Shown: positions 26,322 to 35,253 of the stretch, one piece after another
Position numbering within the stretch: position 1 is the stretch's first letter
Layout: every line of letters begins with the position of its first letter
Assembly: GCF_016735695.1 (NCBI RefSeq)
Contig: NZ_JAERQD010000025.1
Location: forward strand, 1-64,000
Reading direction: 5' to 3'
DNA length: 64,000 nt
Origin: Microvirga zambiensis WSM3693
GTDB lineage: Bacteria > Pseudomonadota > Alphaproteobacteria > Rhizobiales > Beijerinckiaceae
Notes under the pieces: generated by a model
Seen by the model: the letters and a program-made list of their open reading frames with translations, nothing else
The model's database searches: none
What the model was told of the DNA's origin: nothing
Program-made: the position numbers and the translations under genes

Positions 26322-27670
26322 TGGCCAAGACATCCCCCGTCATCGACCTGTCCGATGTGTTGCCGCCCCCACCGCCGACACCGTTCATGCGGATCGCCTG
26401 GCTTGCCGGCACGGCCTTCGGGCTCGTGGCCGTGTTCATCTGCGGATTTGGAGCATGGTCGGTCACGGCGCCATTGGAAAGCGCGGCGATCGCTGCCGGG
26501 TCAGTCGAGGCCGAGACCAGCCGTAAGACGGTGCAGCACCTGGAAGGCGGCATCGTCGCCAAGATCCTTGTGAAGGATGGCGATGCCGTCTCGGCGGGCC
26601 AGCCCCTGATCCGGCTCGACGACACCAAGGCCCGTGCCGCAGCGCAGGCTCTCCAGGGTCAGCTGCGCGAGGCACAGGCCCGCGAGGCGCGGCTCCTGGC
26701 CGAGCGGGACGGCCGCGACGGCATCCAGTTCCCGCTGCCGCTGAGGCATGCGGCCGAGCGAGATTCGGCGCTGACCGACGTGATGGCAGGACAGCAGCGC
26801 ATCTTCGTCAGCAGGCGTCAGCTCTATCAGTCGCAGCTTGCCGTTCTGGCGCAGCGCCAGCAGCAGATTTCCCGCCAGATGCTGGGACTTCGATTCCAAG
26901 TCACGGCGGCCGAGAAGCGCTCGGACATCATCAAGAAGGAGATGGAATCCATCGCGCCGCTTGTCGCGAAGGGCATCATCGCCCAGCCGCGGAAGCTCTC
27001 CCTCGAACGCGAGCAGGCCGAGATCGAGGGACGGCGAGGGCAGGCGCAGGAGGAAATGGCCCGGGCAGAGCAGGGCGTCGGCGAAGCCCATGCGCAGATC
27101 CTGAAGCTGCGCAGCGATCGCGAGACAGAGATCGCCCAGAGCCTGCGCGACGTCCAGGCGCTCGTCTTCCAGCTCGCCGAACGCTCCGAAGCCGCCGACG
27201 ATGTTCTGGCCCGCACCGAAGTGCGAGCGCCGGAAGATGGCGTCGTCACCGATCTGCGGATCCGGACGCCCGGCGGCGTTGTGGCGGAAGGCCAGCCGCT
27301 CCTGGATCTCGTGCCGAAGCATGATCGCCTCATCGTCACCGCGCAGGTGCGGCCGGACGATATCGACGTGGTCCATCCGGGATTGCCGGCGCAGGTCCGG
27401 CTGATGCCGTACAAACACCGTCGCGTTCCGCCGGTGCAGGGAACGCTGACCTATGTCTCAGCCGATCGGTTGGTCGACAAGGCCACGGAGCGATCCTACT
27501 ACACCGCGCGCATCCGGCTGGATGAGAACTCGCTGTCCTCTCTGCCAGGGGTCGAGGTGATGGCGGGCATGCCGGTCGAGGTTCTGATCAAGACGGGCAA
27601 GTTCACGGCAGCAGGCTATATGCTGCGGCCGGTAATGGACAGCTTCAACCGCGCCTTCCGCGAGGATTAG
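26318..27670 (+). CDS. HlyD-family membrane fusion protein of the type I secretion system
   Basis: 450 residues, starting inside the exporter stop codon (ATGA). One N-terminal membrane helix (IAWLAGTAFGLVAVFICGFGAW) is followed by a lipoyl-like half (VQHLEGGIVAKILVKDGDAVSAGQPLIRLD), long coiled-coil hairpins, and the beta-barrel domain (VRAPEDGVVTDLRIRTPGGVVAEGQPLLDLVP). This is the PrtE/HlyD pattern. It bridges the inner-membrane ABC protein to an outer-membrane TolC-type channel, which is not encoded in the window. Confidence 0.95.
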   Translation: MMAKTSPVIDLSDVLPPPPPTPFMRIAWLAGTAFGLVAVFICGFGAWSVTAPLESAAIAAGSVEAETSRKTVQHLEGGIVAKILVKDGDAVSAGQPLIRLDDTKARAAAQALQGQLREAQAREARLLAERDGRDGIQFPLPLRHAAERDSALTDVMAGQQRIFVSRRQLYQSQLAVLAQRQQQISRQMLGLRFQVTAAEKRSDIIKKEMESIAPLVAKGIIAQPRKLSLEREQAEIEGRRGQAQEEMARAEQGVGEAHAQILKLRSDRETEIAQSLRDVQALVFQLAERSEAADDVLARTEVRAPEDGVVTDLRIRTPGGVVAEGQPLLDLVPKHDRLIVTAQVRPDDIDVVHPGLPAQVRLMPYKHRRVPPVQGTLTYVSADRLVDKATERSYYTARIRLDENSLSSLPGVEVMAGMPVEVLIKTGKFTAAGYMLRPVMDSFNRAFRED

Positions 27671-27714
27671 AGCATTTTTCGGCGAAGTGGATCCGGTTCG
27701 CCGTCAAAAAATGC
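27671..27714. repeat. Dispersed palindromic repeat, copy 1
   Basis: Interrupted palindrome with arms 27672-27686 and 27697-27714 around the spacer GTGGATCCGG, immediately after the fusion-protein stop. The second copy at 34077 shares the spacer except for one base. The element probably extends to about 27763 (GAGTGGAAACAGCTCTAG). Such intergenic palindromes recur in genomes of this bacterial group. Confidence 0.65.
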
Positions 27715-27775
27715 GGCAAAGCAAAGAAGAGAGATGAGTCCACGCGAGTGGAAACAGCTCTAGCATCATGCTGTA

Positions 27776-27806
27776 CGGAACCGGCACATGGAATGTGCCG
27801 GTTCCG
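27776..27806. terminator. Bidirectional terminator hairpin
   Basis: Perfect 14-bp stem (27776-27789 with 27793-27806) and a 3-base loop, between the convergent fusion-protein and solute-binding protein genes. The T-tract is weak (TATTGTT), but position and stem strength support termination for both strands. Confidence 0.8.
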
Positions 27807-27816
27807 TATTGTTAGT

Positions 27817-29115
27817 CTAGTTCACTTTCCTCAGGACGGCATTGCCGTCCTCGATCATGCGCTTGCCGGCCTCGTCGATCGAGATCTGCCCGAAGGCGAC
27901 CTGATCGGCCACTTTCCGCATGACGTTGTTGTCGAACTCGACGGCTCCGACCGGCACCGGCGGCGGATAGTCGCTCACCTTGTCCGCCAGGAGATTGACG
28001 TAGTCGACGGTCGCACGCTCGACCTCGTTCAAGTTGGGCAGGATGGCCTCGCGCACCTTCGGTGACATCGGCACGCCGCGCTCGACACCGAGAATCTTGC
28101 CGGCTTCGACGTCGTTGACGAAGAAGCTGATGAAGGCTGCCGCCTTGTCCGGATTCTTTGTGGTCGAGCCGATGCTCCAGATGAGCGCCGGACGATAATA
28201 GTGACCGGACTTCGTACCGGGACCGGACTGCGGCACCATCGTGATACCCAGCTTGTTCTTGGTGAGAAGCTGGTAGCCGATGAGCTGGTTCGAATAGGTC
28301 AGGCCCATGGCCGATTTGCCGAGAGCCAGCGAATTCCGCTCGATCTGGTTCTGGTCCAGGGTCTGCACGTCGGCCGGAACGCAGCCGTTGCGCTTGCGCA
28401 GGTCTTCCCAATAGGCGAACCACTCCTTTGCATCCTCCGCCGTGAAGCCGAGCTTCGCATCTTCGGTATAGAGGCGCTTGCCGCGCTGACGCAGCCATAC
28501 GTCGAATACGTAGTGGTATCGGGCGCCGTAGGGGGCGCCCCAATAATCGGGACGTCCTACCGCCTTGGTGAGATCGACCGCCATGTCGGCGAACTGCTTC
28601 CAGGTGGTCTCGTGCGTCGGCGGCTTGATGCCGGCCTTTTCGAAGACCGTCTGGTCGTAGAAGAGGGAGAACGAATTCAGGCCCAGGGCAACGCCCCAGA
28701 TCTTGCCGCCGGCCCGGCACAGATCGACCATCTTGTCGCCGAAGCTGGAGATGTCGAGCTGCTTGCCGACGAACTCGTCCATGGCCTTCGCCGCGCCGCG
28801 CCCGGCATAATCGGCGAGGCTGCTCGGCTCGAGCTGGAAGATGTCCGCGATGTTGCGGCCGGCCATCTGGGTTCCGATCTTCGCCCAGTAATCGGCGCCG
28901 ACAGGCTCGCCGGCGATCTCGATACCGGTCTGCTTGGTGAACAGGTTGCCCACTTCGGTCGTGCGTCGGGCCCTGTCGGGCGAGCCCCACCAGGTGGCGC
29001 GAAGCCTGGCCGTTTCTCCCTGTGCCCAGCTCATGCTTGGGCCGCCGACAGCAGCGGCGCCGCCGAGCGCCAATGCGGATTTCAGTAAAGTTCGACGATC
29101 AACGTAAGTCTTCAT
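27817..29115 (-). CDS. Sugar ABC transporter substrate-binding protein with Tat signal
   Basis: 432 residues from the ATG at 29115, after GGGAGGAAG. The N-terminus has a twin-arginine motif (DRRTLLK) followed by a hydrophobic stretch and an AQ cleavage region. The mature protein is an extracellular solute-binding family 1 (MalE/UgpB-like) receptor (LRATWWGSPDRARRTTEVGNLFTKQTGIEI). It ends a LacI-controlled carbohydrate operon, but no permease or ATPase gene is present, so transport partners must be elsewhere. The ligand is unknown; a uronate or plant-glycan sugar is possible. Confidence 0.9.
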   Translation of the reverse strand: MKTYVDRRTLLKSALALGGAAAVGGPSMSWAQGETARLRATWWGSPDRARRTTEVGNLFTKQTGIEIAGEPVGADYWAKIGTQMAGRNIADIFQLEPSSLADYAGRGAAKAMDEFVGKQLDISSFGDKMVDLCRAGGKIWGVALGLNSFSLFYDQTVFEKAGIKPPTHETTWKQFADMAVDLTKAVGRPDYWGAPYGARYHYVFDVWLRQRGKRLYTEDAKLGFTAEDAKEWFAYWEDLRKRNGCVPADVQTLDQNQIERNSLALGKSAMGLTYSNQLIGYQLLTKNKLGITMVPQSGPGTKSGHYYRPALIWSIGSTTKNPDKAAAFISFFVNDVEAGKILGVERGVPMSPKVREAILPNLNEVERATVDYVNLLADKVSDYPPPVPVGAVEFDNNVMRKVADQVAFGQISIDEAGKRMIEDGNAVLRKVN

Positions 29116-29196
29116 AACTTCCTCCCTTGGGCTTCCCAGACTTACCTGCGGCGAGGGCGCGAGAAGCATCCCCCTCGGCGGGCGTTGTTATAGAGG

Positions 29197-29991
29197 TCAG
29201 GCCGTTCCAGACGGCTGCACCTCTTCCAACAATTGACGAAACGTGGCGGCATCAGCCCTGAACTGATCGGGAGAGTCGCCCTTGACGAACTCGATCATGG
29301 CGAAGCGCTCACCGCGCCAGCGTGTTTCCGGCATCGCATTGAGGATCGTGCGCCACTGATCCATCTGGTCCGCCAGCGGATAGCGATTCTTCTCCCGATC
29401 CCAGGCGAAAACATGGACATGGGATACCTCCGGGCCGACGGTGCCGATCTCCTCGATCGCGGCTCCGAGAGGCAGGCCTGGCGATGGCTGCCAGTAGAGA
29501 AATGCGTTCGGGTCGTCGATCTCGTCCACGAGGCGTCGGGCCGACCCGAGATCGTCGGTCAGCGAGCCCGGATGATATTCGAGGGAGACGGTGATGGAGG
29601 CATCGTCCGCCATCCTGGCCATGCGCCGGATCGCCTGGGCGACCTGATACCTCTCGTCGGTGTCGTAAGTCGCCGAATCCCGGTTGCGGGTGCCCGGCCA
29701 GATGCGGATGTTGGGAGCGCCGAGGGCCTGCGCAGTCTCCAAAACCGTCGCGAAGGCGCGCTCGTCATCGCTCGGCGGCGCAATGTACGACCCGTACGAG
29801 ATGACCGAAAGGCCTACTCCCTCGGTCAGAGCCTGAACGCGACGCGCGACGGCGAGTTGTCCGGGGGGGACATGCACATCTCCCGCCCATTCGATGCCCT
29901 CGATTCCGCATTCCACTGCAAGCGCAATCACGTCCTCCGGGCCGAGCTGCCGGAAAGTGACGGTGCACAGGCCGGGCCGGAAGCGTGTCAT
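29197..29991 (-). CDS. Sugar phosphate isomerase/epimerase (xylose isomerase-like TIM barrel)
   Basis: 264 residues with the AP-endonuclease-2/xylose-isomerase TIM-barrel pattern: GIEGIEWAGDVHV near the start, VSLEYHPGSLTDD with a metal-binding Glu, HVHVFAWDRE, and the final MIEFVKGDS. The start ATG overlaps the stop of the upstream dehydrogenase gene (ATGA). It is predicted to isomerise or epimerise a sugar derivative in the catabolic operon; the substrate cannot be read from the sequence. Confidence 0.85.
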   Translation of the reverse strand: MTRFRPGLCTVTFRQLGPEDVIALAVECGIEGIEWAGDVHVPPGQLAVARRVQALTEGVGLSVISYGSYIAPPSDDERAFATVLETAQALGAPNIRIWPGTRNRDSATYDTDERYQVAQAIRRMARMADDASITVSLEYHPGSLTDDLGSARRLVDEIDDPNAFLYWQPSPGLPLGAAIEEIGTVGPEVSHVHVFAWDREKNRYPLADQMDQWRTILNAMPETRWRGERFAMIEFVKGDSPDQFRADAATFRQLLEEVQPSGTA

Positions 29992-31001
29992 GCCATCGTC
30001 TCCAGCACGGACGGCGTGATGGCGGACAGCAGCGGCCGCCCACCGACATAGCGTTCGATCTCCTCGACGATGAATTCGCCAAGCCTCTCGCGCTCGTTGC
30101 CGAGGGCACCGGCGATATGGGGGGTCAGGAAAACGTTCGGCAGGTCGTAGAGAGCGGAATCGGCGCCCGGGACCTCCGGATGCGTGACGTCGATGATCGC
30201 ATCGATGCGCCCGGTCCGCAGTTCGTCGATCAGACCGTCCTGGTCGACGATGACGCCTCTTGCCGTATTGATGAGCGTTGTCCCATCCCGCATGAGAGCC
30301 AGTCGCCGGCGATCGATCATCTTCTGAGTCGATGGCAGAGCGGGGGCATGAATGGAGACCACGTCGGAGCGGCGCATCAGCTCATCGAGCGAAACGCTTT
30401 CCACGCCGAGAACCGCAGCCTCATGCTCTCCGATATAGGGATCGTGGAGAAGCACCTTGAAATCGAATGGCTCCAGGAGCTCGATCACCCGCCGCCCGAT
30501 CCGCGAGGCTCCGACGATTCCGATCGTCCGCCTGTAGTTGCCGACGGGCTGCCCCGTGAGGGGAAATGTTCTCTGGCGGCTCCGGTCGGCCCGGTAGAGG
30601 TCGCGGAAGCGGAAAACCTGCTTGTTGGCGAAGAGGATGGCGGCGAGCGTGAACTCGGCGACCGGAACCGCATTCGCTTCCGCCGCGTGGGTGACGGTAA
30701 CGCCGGCATCGAGAACCTCCGGCGAGAGGAAACCCTTCACGGTGCCGGCTGAATGAGCGATCAGCTTCAGCTGCGGCGCAAGGGCCAGAACCTCCCGATT
30801 GATGAGAGGGCAGCCCCAGCCAGTGAGCAGGATGTCTGTCTGCTTCAAGACATCGCGAGCGCGTTCGTCATGAAACGACTGAAGCGGTTGCGGATCCAGG
30901 ACGATGCAGGATGTCGCGAGCCGATCCAGCAAGGCTGGTGTGATGACCCCGCCCGTCCTGACCGGGTCCATGGCGAGAGCGACGCGATGCGTGCGGGTCA
31001 C
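29988..31001 (-). CDS. D-2-hydroxyacid dehydrogenase (NAD-binding)
   Basis: 337 residues. The NAD-binding Rossmann motif is GIVGASRIGRRVIELL, in which the third Gly of GxGxxG is replaced (GASRIG). The catalytic Arg lies in LINTARGVIVD, with a Glu-like region near ATHPEVPGA/VTHPEVPG and His in TPHIAGA. It resembles PGDH/phosphonate-like hydroxyacid dehydrogenases. It overlaps both neighbours by four bases, so it is translationally coupled in the operon. It probably acts on a sugar acid. Confidence 0.88.
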   Translation of the reverse strand: MTRTHRVALAMDPVRTGGVITPALLDRLATSCIVLDPQPLQSFHDERARDVLKQTDILLTGWGCPLINREVLALAPQLKLIAHSAGTVKGFLSPEVLDAGVTVTHAAEANAVPVAEFTLAAILFANKQVFRFRDLYRADRSRQRTFPLTGQPVGNYRRTIGIVGASRIGRRVIELLEPFDFKVLLHDPYIGEHEAAVLGVESVSLDELMRRSDVVSIHAPALPSTQKMIDRRRLALMRDGTTLINTARGVIVDQDGLIDELRTGRIDAIIDVTHPEVPGADSALYDLPNVFLTPHIAGALGNERERLGEFIVEEIERYVGGRPLLSAITPSVLETMA

Positions 31002-32863
31002 GAGCCCATCCTCCAGGCAAGAGCGCCGACGCGCCGGCTGTCCCGCGAAATGGCAGCTTCGAGTTCCGCGATGGTCGGCGCGACTGGTATCTCCTTCCAG
31101 ATCGCCGCTGAATCGAACCGATCGGTCAATGCGACCGCCGCCGTCAGCAAAACCGTTTCTCCGTCGGGGATTTCGCCGCGCAGCTGAGGCACCAATGTCT
31201 TGGGATAGAGAAGATTGGTGTTGGGATGAGCTTTCAAGGCGATGCCACGACGCTCGGTTGTGGAACCCAGATCTGCGATGCCGCTGAAATCGCTGGTGCC
31301 GATGACCAGCGCGGATCCGTTCCGCTCCTCGATCTGCTCCAGCTTGCGATAGGCATCCGCCCGCGGGATGGCGAAGCCGCCCTCAGCGGTGCTCAGCGGG
31401 CGCGGCGTCCGGACCCGATGGACGCGAATATGCCAGGGGGAGGCCGGCAGGAGCCATGTCTCCACCTCGACATCGATCCAGGGGCGCCAGCGGGCATACA
31501 GGATATTCCCGGCGATCCGCGCCTCTTCGTTCGTCTCGCGGACGCGGAAATGCCGGTCATCGTCGCTGAAGGCCAGCATCCCGTCCACGGCGGCGCCCTC
31601 GAAGCCGCGCTCGTCGCTTTCCACGCTGAAGGCATAGCGGGAGGAATAGACGAACTTGGCGTATTTCTCGCTGCCGAACCGCATCTGGAGATTTTCCTGG
31701 CCGGACGAGAGCGCGACCACATTCTCGGGGGTATGCATCATCACCATGCCCGGCTGTGCCTGTGGGCTCGGCTCAGGGAAGCTGGGGCTCGGCGCTTCCT
31801 CCGCTGTCCAGAAAGGATGCGACGCTTCGAGCGCCAGCGGCAGAAAGGCCTTGAATGCCCAATATGGCGAACCCGGAGAATTGTAGTTTTCCGACATCAG
31901 CAGGTTGGCGTAGCCGAAGCCGATGCTGAGCACGCCGTCGCGGTCGGTGATGGGATGCTTCGCCCACCAACGCAGATGGCGGAGATAATATCCCTTCACC
32001 TCGCTCCAGGGCAGCGCCTCTTCGTCCGCGAAGGCGAGGGCCGCCCAGAATCCGGCGCAGGCAAAGCGGTAGGTCATGCTGCGGCCGAAGACCAGAGTTC
32101 CGCCATCGTCGGCGAACCAATGCCGGATGTTCGGCGCAAACAGGCGCGCCCACTCCCGGAAACGCTGCTTCCGCTCCCCGTCGCTCGGCGCCAGGACTGC
32201 ATAGATCAGGCCATAGAAGTGCATGGCGAAGGGGATATAGTGGTCGACACGCGGGACATTGCCGTCGCGATACCAGCCGTCGCCGAGGTGGAACGCCTCC
32301 AGCTCCTGAAGATATTGTTCGGTGAGGCTTCGGTCGAATTCGACGCCTATCCGCTCGAGACCGAGATCGATCATCACCCGGAAGAATTTCCAGTTGTTGT
32401 CGGCGAATTGGTGCGGACGTGCTTCGAGCAGGTAATTGGCAACGTTCCGTCGCGCGCGCTCGTCGAGCGGATCCCAGAGATGCTGCGGCACGAGCCGCAG
32501 GGCAAAGCCGAGGGCAGCGAGCTCGACCATTCGCTGATCGCGGTCGGTGACCTTGCCCCAATATTCCGGATGCTCCGGATCCGTCCCGTTCGCGAGGCCT
32601 TTCGCATAGAGCGGCCAGTGGCGAAAGTTTCCGCCGCCGGCGGCATAGGGGGCAAGGCCCCAGAGAGGACGGGCAAATCCCTCGAGATCCGCCGCGGCAA
32701 AATCGAAATGCGCCGCGGTTGCGCCGAGACTGACGCGTGCACCACCTTCCGAAAAGGCAGGGAGGAGCGGATCGAAGAGATCGAGCAATGCCTTTTCGAC
32801 ATCGTCTTTGGTCTTGAGAGGATTGCCGGCAAGCGGATTTGTCCGATGAGGAGTGTAGGTCAT
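30998..32863 (-). CDS. DUF2264 domain protein (predicted carbohydrate-active alpha/alpha-barrel)
   Basis: 621 residues, matching the DUF2264 family from its N-terminus (NPLKTKDDVEKALLDLFDPLLPAFSEGGARVSLG, then ADLEGFARPLWGLAPYAAGGG). Other features are NNWKFFRVMIDLGLERIG, DGWYRDGNVPRVDHYIPFAMHFYGL and a C-terminal beta-rich half. There is no signal peptide, so it is cytoplasmic. Relatives occur in operons for plant or host glycan use, and some are considered glycoside hydrolases acting on uronic-acid sugars; I am not certain of the family number. The start overlaps the LacI gene stop (ATGA). Confidence 0.88.
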   Translation of the reverse strand: MTYTPHRTNPLAGNPLKTKDDVEKALLDLFDPLLPAFSEGGARVSLGATAAHFDFAAADLEGFARPLWGLAPYAAGGGNFRHWPLYAKGLANGTDPEHPEYWGKVTDRDQRMVELAALGFALRLVPQHLWDPLDERARRNVANYLLEARPHQFADNNWKFFRVMIDLGLERIGVEFDRSLTEQYLQELEAFHLGDGWYRDGNVPRVDHYIPFAMHFYGLIYAVLAPSDGERKQRFREWARLFAPNIRHWFADDGGTLVFGRSMTYRFACAGFWAALAFADEEALPWSEVKGYYLRHLRWWAKHPITDRDGVLSIGFGYANLLMSENYNSPGSPYWAFKAFLPLALEASHPFWTAEEAPSPSFPEPSPQAQPGMVMMHTPENVVALSSGQENLQMRFGSEKYAKFVYSSRYAFSVESDERGFEGAAVDGMLAFSDDDRHFRVRETNEEARIAGNILYARWRPWIDVEVETWLLPASPWHIRVHRVRTPRPLSTAEGGFAIPRADAYRKLEQIEERNGSALVIGTSDFSGIADLGSTTERRGIALKAHPNTNLLYPKTLVPQLRGEIPDGETVLLTAAVALTDRFDSAAIWKEIPVAPTIAELEAAISRDSRRVGALAWRMGS

Positions 32864-33921
32864 ACGGAGCGCTCCGCGCTTTCGGCCTTCGTGGCCGGTT
32901 GGACCGTTGCACCTTCCACGAGGCGCACGGCCAATTCGACCTTCCGCGGCTCGGCACCGGCATCGGCAATGCGCCGCTGCATGAGGTAATAGGCCTCCTG
33001 CCCGATAGCCTCCCGGTCGACCCGCATGGTGGTCAGGCGCGGCATGGTCATGGAGGCGCAGGGCAGGTCGTCGAACCCCATCACCGCGAAATCTTGAGGG
33101 ATCGACAGGTGATGATTGGTAACAGCTTCCATAACGCCGACGGCCATCATGTCGTTCATGCAGAAGGCCGCAGTGAAACCCTGGTCCTCGACGAGGATAG
33201 CCTCCATCGCTTCGCAGGCTGCGGTGCTGGTGCGGGAGGAGGTCGAAGGCAGTTGGACGATGCGCGTCGTCGCGCCGCCCTTCATGGCCGCTGCCTCGAA
33301 CCCACGGATGCGCTCCCGGATGGTATGCCGGTGCGACATCGTGAAATGGAGAATGCGCCGGTGACCGGCATCGATGAGATGCTGGGTCGCAAGCCGTGCG
33401 CCGTAAAAGTTTGCCGGCGACACGCAGTCGAATTGAAGGTCCGGGTCATTGCCGTTGACCCAGACGGTCGGGATCTTGGATTCAAGAAGGTAGCTGCAAA
33501 GATCTTCCGGCGGGTCGATGCCGACCAGGAAGATGCCTGTCGCTTCGGTCTCCGACAGTGTCTGCTGCAGTTCCGACACCTTCAGGGATGACGATCGGAC
33601 CAGTCGCGGCAGAAGGGTTCCGCCCGAACGGGTTGCGGCTCCCCGCAGACCGCTCAGGATACCCTCGTAGAAGACACCGAGCGCGCCCGTCGCCTGATCG
33701 ACGGGAATGAGTGCAACCGATCGCTGGTTCTGCGGGTGTGCACTCGGCACCGGGCGGATGTTATAGCCGAGCTCTGACGCGATCCGAATGACTTCATCGC
33801 GGACATTCGAACTGATACCCGGCTCGTTCGCGAGAACACGCGATACGGTGCTCACCGAAACGCCCGCGAAGCGGGCGATATCCGTCTGTCGTGGACGACG
33901 GCTGAGGCTAACTCTCGTCAT
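32860..33921 (-). CDS. LacI-family transcriptional regulator
   Basis: 353 residues from the ATG at 33921, preceded by GGGGAGG at short spacing; an earlier ATG at 33942 lacks a ribosome site. The HTH is RQTDIARFAGVSVSTVSRVLANEPGISSNVRDEV, followed by a periplasmic-binding-protein-like effector domain (FAVMGFDDLPCASMTMPRLTTMRV). It heads the operon with the DUF2264 protein, dehydrogenase, isomerase and solute-binding protein, so it probably autoregulates and derepresses the operon when a sugar ligand binds. Confidence 0.93.
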   Translation of the reverse strand: MTRVSLSRRPRQTDIARFAGVSVSTVSRVLANEPGISSNVRDEVIRIASELGYNIRPVPSAHPQNQRSVALIPVDQATGALGVFYEGILSGLRGAATRSGGTLLPRLVRSSSLKVSELQQTLSETEATGIFLVGIDPPEDLCSYLLESKIPTVWVNGNDPDLQFDCVSPANFYGARLATQHLIDAGHRRILHFTMSHRHTIRERIRGFEAAAMKGGATTRIVQLPSTSSRTSTAACEAMEAILVEDQGFTAAFCMNDMMAVGVMEAVTNHHLSIPQDFAVMGFDDLPCASMTMPRLTTMRVDREAIGQEAYYLMQRRIADAGAEPRKVELAVRLVEGATVQPATKAESAERSV

Positions 33922-33954
33922 ATCCTCCCCACTTTTGTTCATTGCACAAATTTG

Positions 33955-33962
33955 TTGCGCAA
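33955..33962. promoter_or_regulatory. Candidate LacI-type operator
   Basis: The palindrome TTGCGCAA, with a central CG step, lies 34-41 bases upstream of the regulator start. Related half-sites (TTTGCG, TTGCAAG, TTTTTGCG) follow in the next 50 bases. LacI regulators favour CG-centred palindromes. The assignment is by eye only. Confidence 0.4.
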
Positions 33963-34076
33963 AGGGCTTTGCGTTGCAAGTCTCATGCAAATGCAAATTT
34001 TTGCGTGAATCGGACCTATATTGTCCCGAGCTGTGCTTCCATTGAGCGGGTCGCCGAAGGGAGGCAACGAGCCGCT

Positions 34077-34127
34077 AGCGCATCGTGCAGAAAAGTGGAC
34101 CCGGTTTTCTGCGTTCAACGATGCGCT
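34077..34127. repeat. Dispersed palindromic repeat, copy 2
   Basis: Arms 34077-34094 and 34105-34127 (one 5-base interruption on the right) around the spacer GTGGACCCGG, which differs by one base from copy 1 at 27671. It lies between the LacI gene promoter and the DMT transporter gene. Confidence 0.65.
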
Positions 34128-34143
34128 CTCTTTAGAGTGGAGA

Positions 34144-34179
34144 ATCGGCCCCAAAAGTGGGTCCACTTTTGGGGCCGAT
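34144..34179. terminator. Perfect 16-bp palindrome after the DMT transporter gene
   Basis: Stem 34144-34159 pairs perfectly with 34164-34179 around GGTC, three bases beyond the minus-strand DMT gene stop. It contains AAAAGTG/CACTTTT next to GGCCCC/GGGGCC. A terminator role is likely from position, although there is no long T-run. It may belong to the same repeat family as the adjacent palindrome. Confidence 0.65.
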
Positions 34180-34182
34180 GCT

Positions 34183-35061
34183 TTAGCGCCGCAATCGGCC
34201 GAGCTGAGTTCCGAGTAACGCGGCCGAGACGATCGCGAGGCACCCTACAACGAGAGAGAGGGTGGGGACGATGCCGAAGTAGAGATAGTCGGCGATCGAG
34301 GAGAAGACGATCACGGCGTAGCTGAGAGGGGCAAGGATACTCGCCTCGGCCAGCTGATGCGAGCGGAGGAAGCAGAACTGACCGACCTGGGCCAGGACGC
34401 CGATGATGAGGAAGGCGGGCAGATCGCTCAAGCCCGGGGAGACCCAGACGAAGGCCGCCGGGATGGCCGTCAGGACGGCGAGCCCGATGGCATGGAACAT
34501 CATCAGGACGACGGCGTGCTCGCCGGTGAGACGACGGGTCTGGATGACGCTGAGGGAGCCGAACAAGACCATTCCCAGAGCCGCCAGCAGTCCCCAGTCC
34601 CAGCTCATGGAACCGGGCTTGACGATGAACAGCACGCTGATGAAGCAGATTATGGACGATATCCAGTGCCGTCGCAGAATGCGCTCTCCCAACATGACGG
34701 CGGCAAACCCCAGGATGACGAATGGACGGGTGAATCCGATCACGGTCACCAGCGTCAAGGGCAGGGCGGCCGTAGCGGCATAATTGCAGCACAGGGCCAC
34801 GGTGCCGCAAAGAACCCGCCCGACGTGGCCTTTCACCTGCTGGCTGTTGAATACCTCGGACCGGTAACGCCATAAAAGCGGCGCGATGAGCAGGAGGCCG
34901 ACGACAGCGCGGAAGAAGACGAGCTGGATCGCTGGGAATGTTGCGCCGGCCTGCTTGATGACACCCATCGACGTGACGACGAGCACCATGTCGACAAAGG
35001 CAAAGGCAGCCCCTTGTCGGTTGGCGACGTGCCGGTCCTTCGGTTCACCGTAGGGGATCAT
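34183..35061 (-). CDS. DMT-superfamily (EamA) membrane transporter
   Basis: 292 residues, with about ten hydrophobic helices arranged as two EamA repeats (AFAFVDMVLVVTSMGVIKQAGATFPAIQLVFFRAVVGLLLI at the start; GLLAALGMVLFGSLSVIQTRRLTGEHAVVLMMFHAIGLAVL in the second half). It is a predicted metabolite exporter with unknown substrate. The gene stands alone; there is no strong ribosome site at the ATG, so the exact start is uncertain. Confidence 0.88.
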   Translation of the reverse strand: MIPYGEPKDRHVANRQGAAFAFVDMVLVVTSMGVIKQAGATFPAIQLVFFRAVVGLLLIAPLLWRYRSEVFNSQQVKGHVGRVLCGTVALCCNYAATAALPLTLVTVIGFTRPFVILGFAAVMLGERILRRHWISSIICFISVLFIVKPGSMSWDWGLLAALGMVLFGSLSVIQTRRLTGEHAVVLMMFHAIGLAVLTAIPAAFVWVSPGLSDLPAFLIIGVLAQVGQFCFLRSHQLAEASILAPLSYAVIVFSSIADYLYFGIVPTLSLVVGCLAIVSAALLGTQLGRLRR

Positions 35062-35253
35062 GGCAGAGGGCGACCTCGTCCGCCCCTATGGGCATGCGCA
35101 TGAGGTCTGTCGGATGCCGGCAATGTCAGCTCGTGGATGGCCAGGAAGGCGGGAAGGGGCCTCAGGATAGGAAACCCATTCGCCCCGCAACGCCAAGCAT
35201 CACTTTGGCGGCCGAGAAGTCAACCGTCTGTCATGAGCCCGCTTCGCGCGGAT

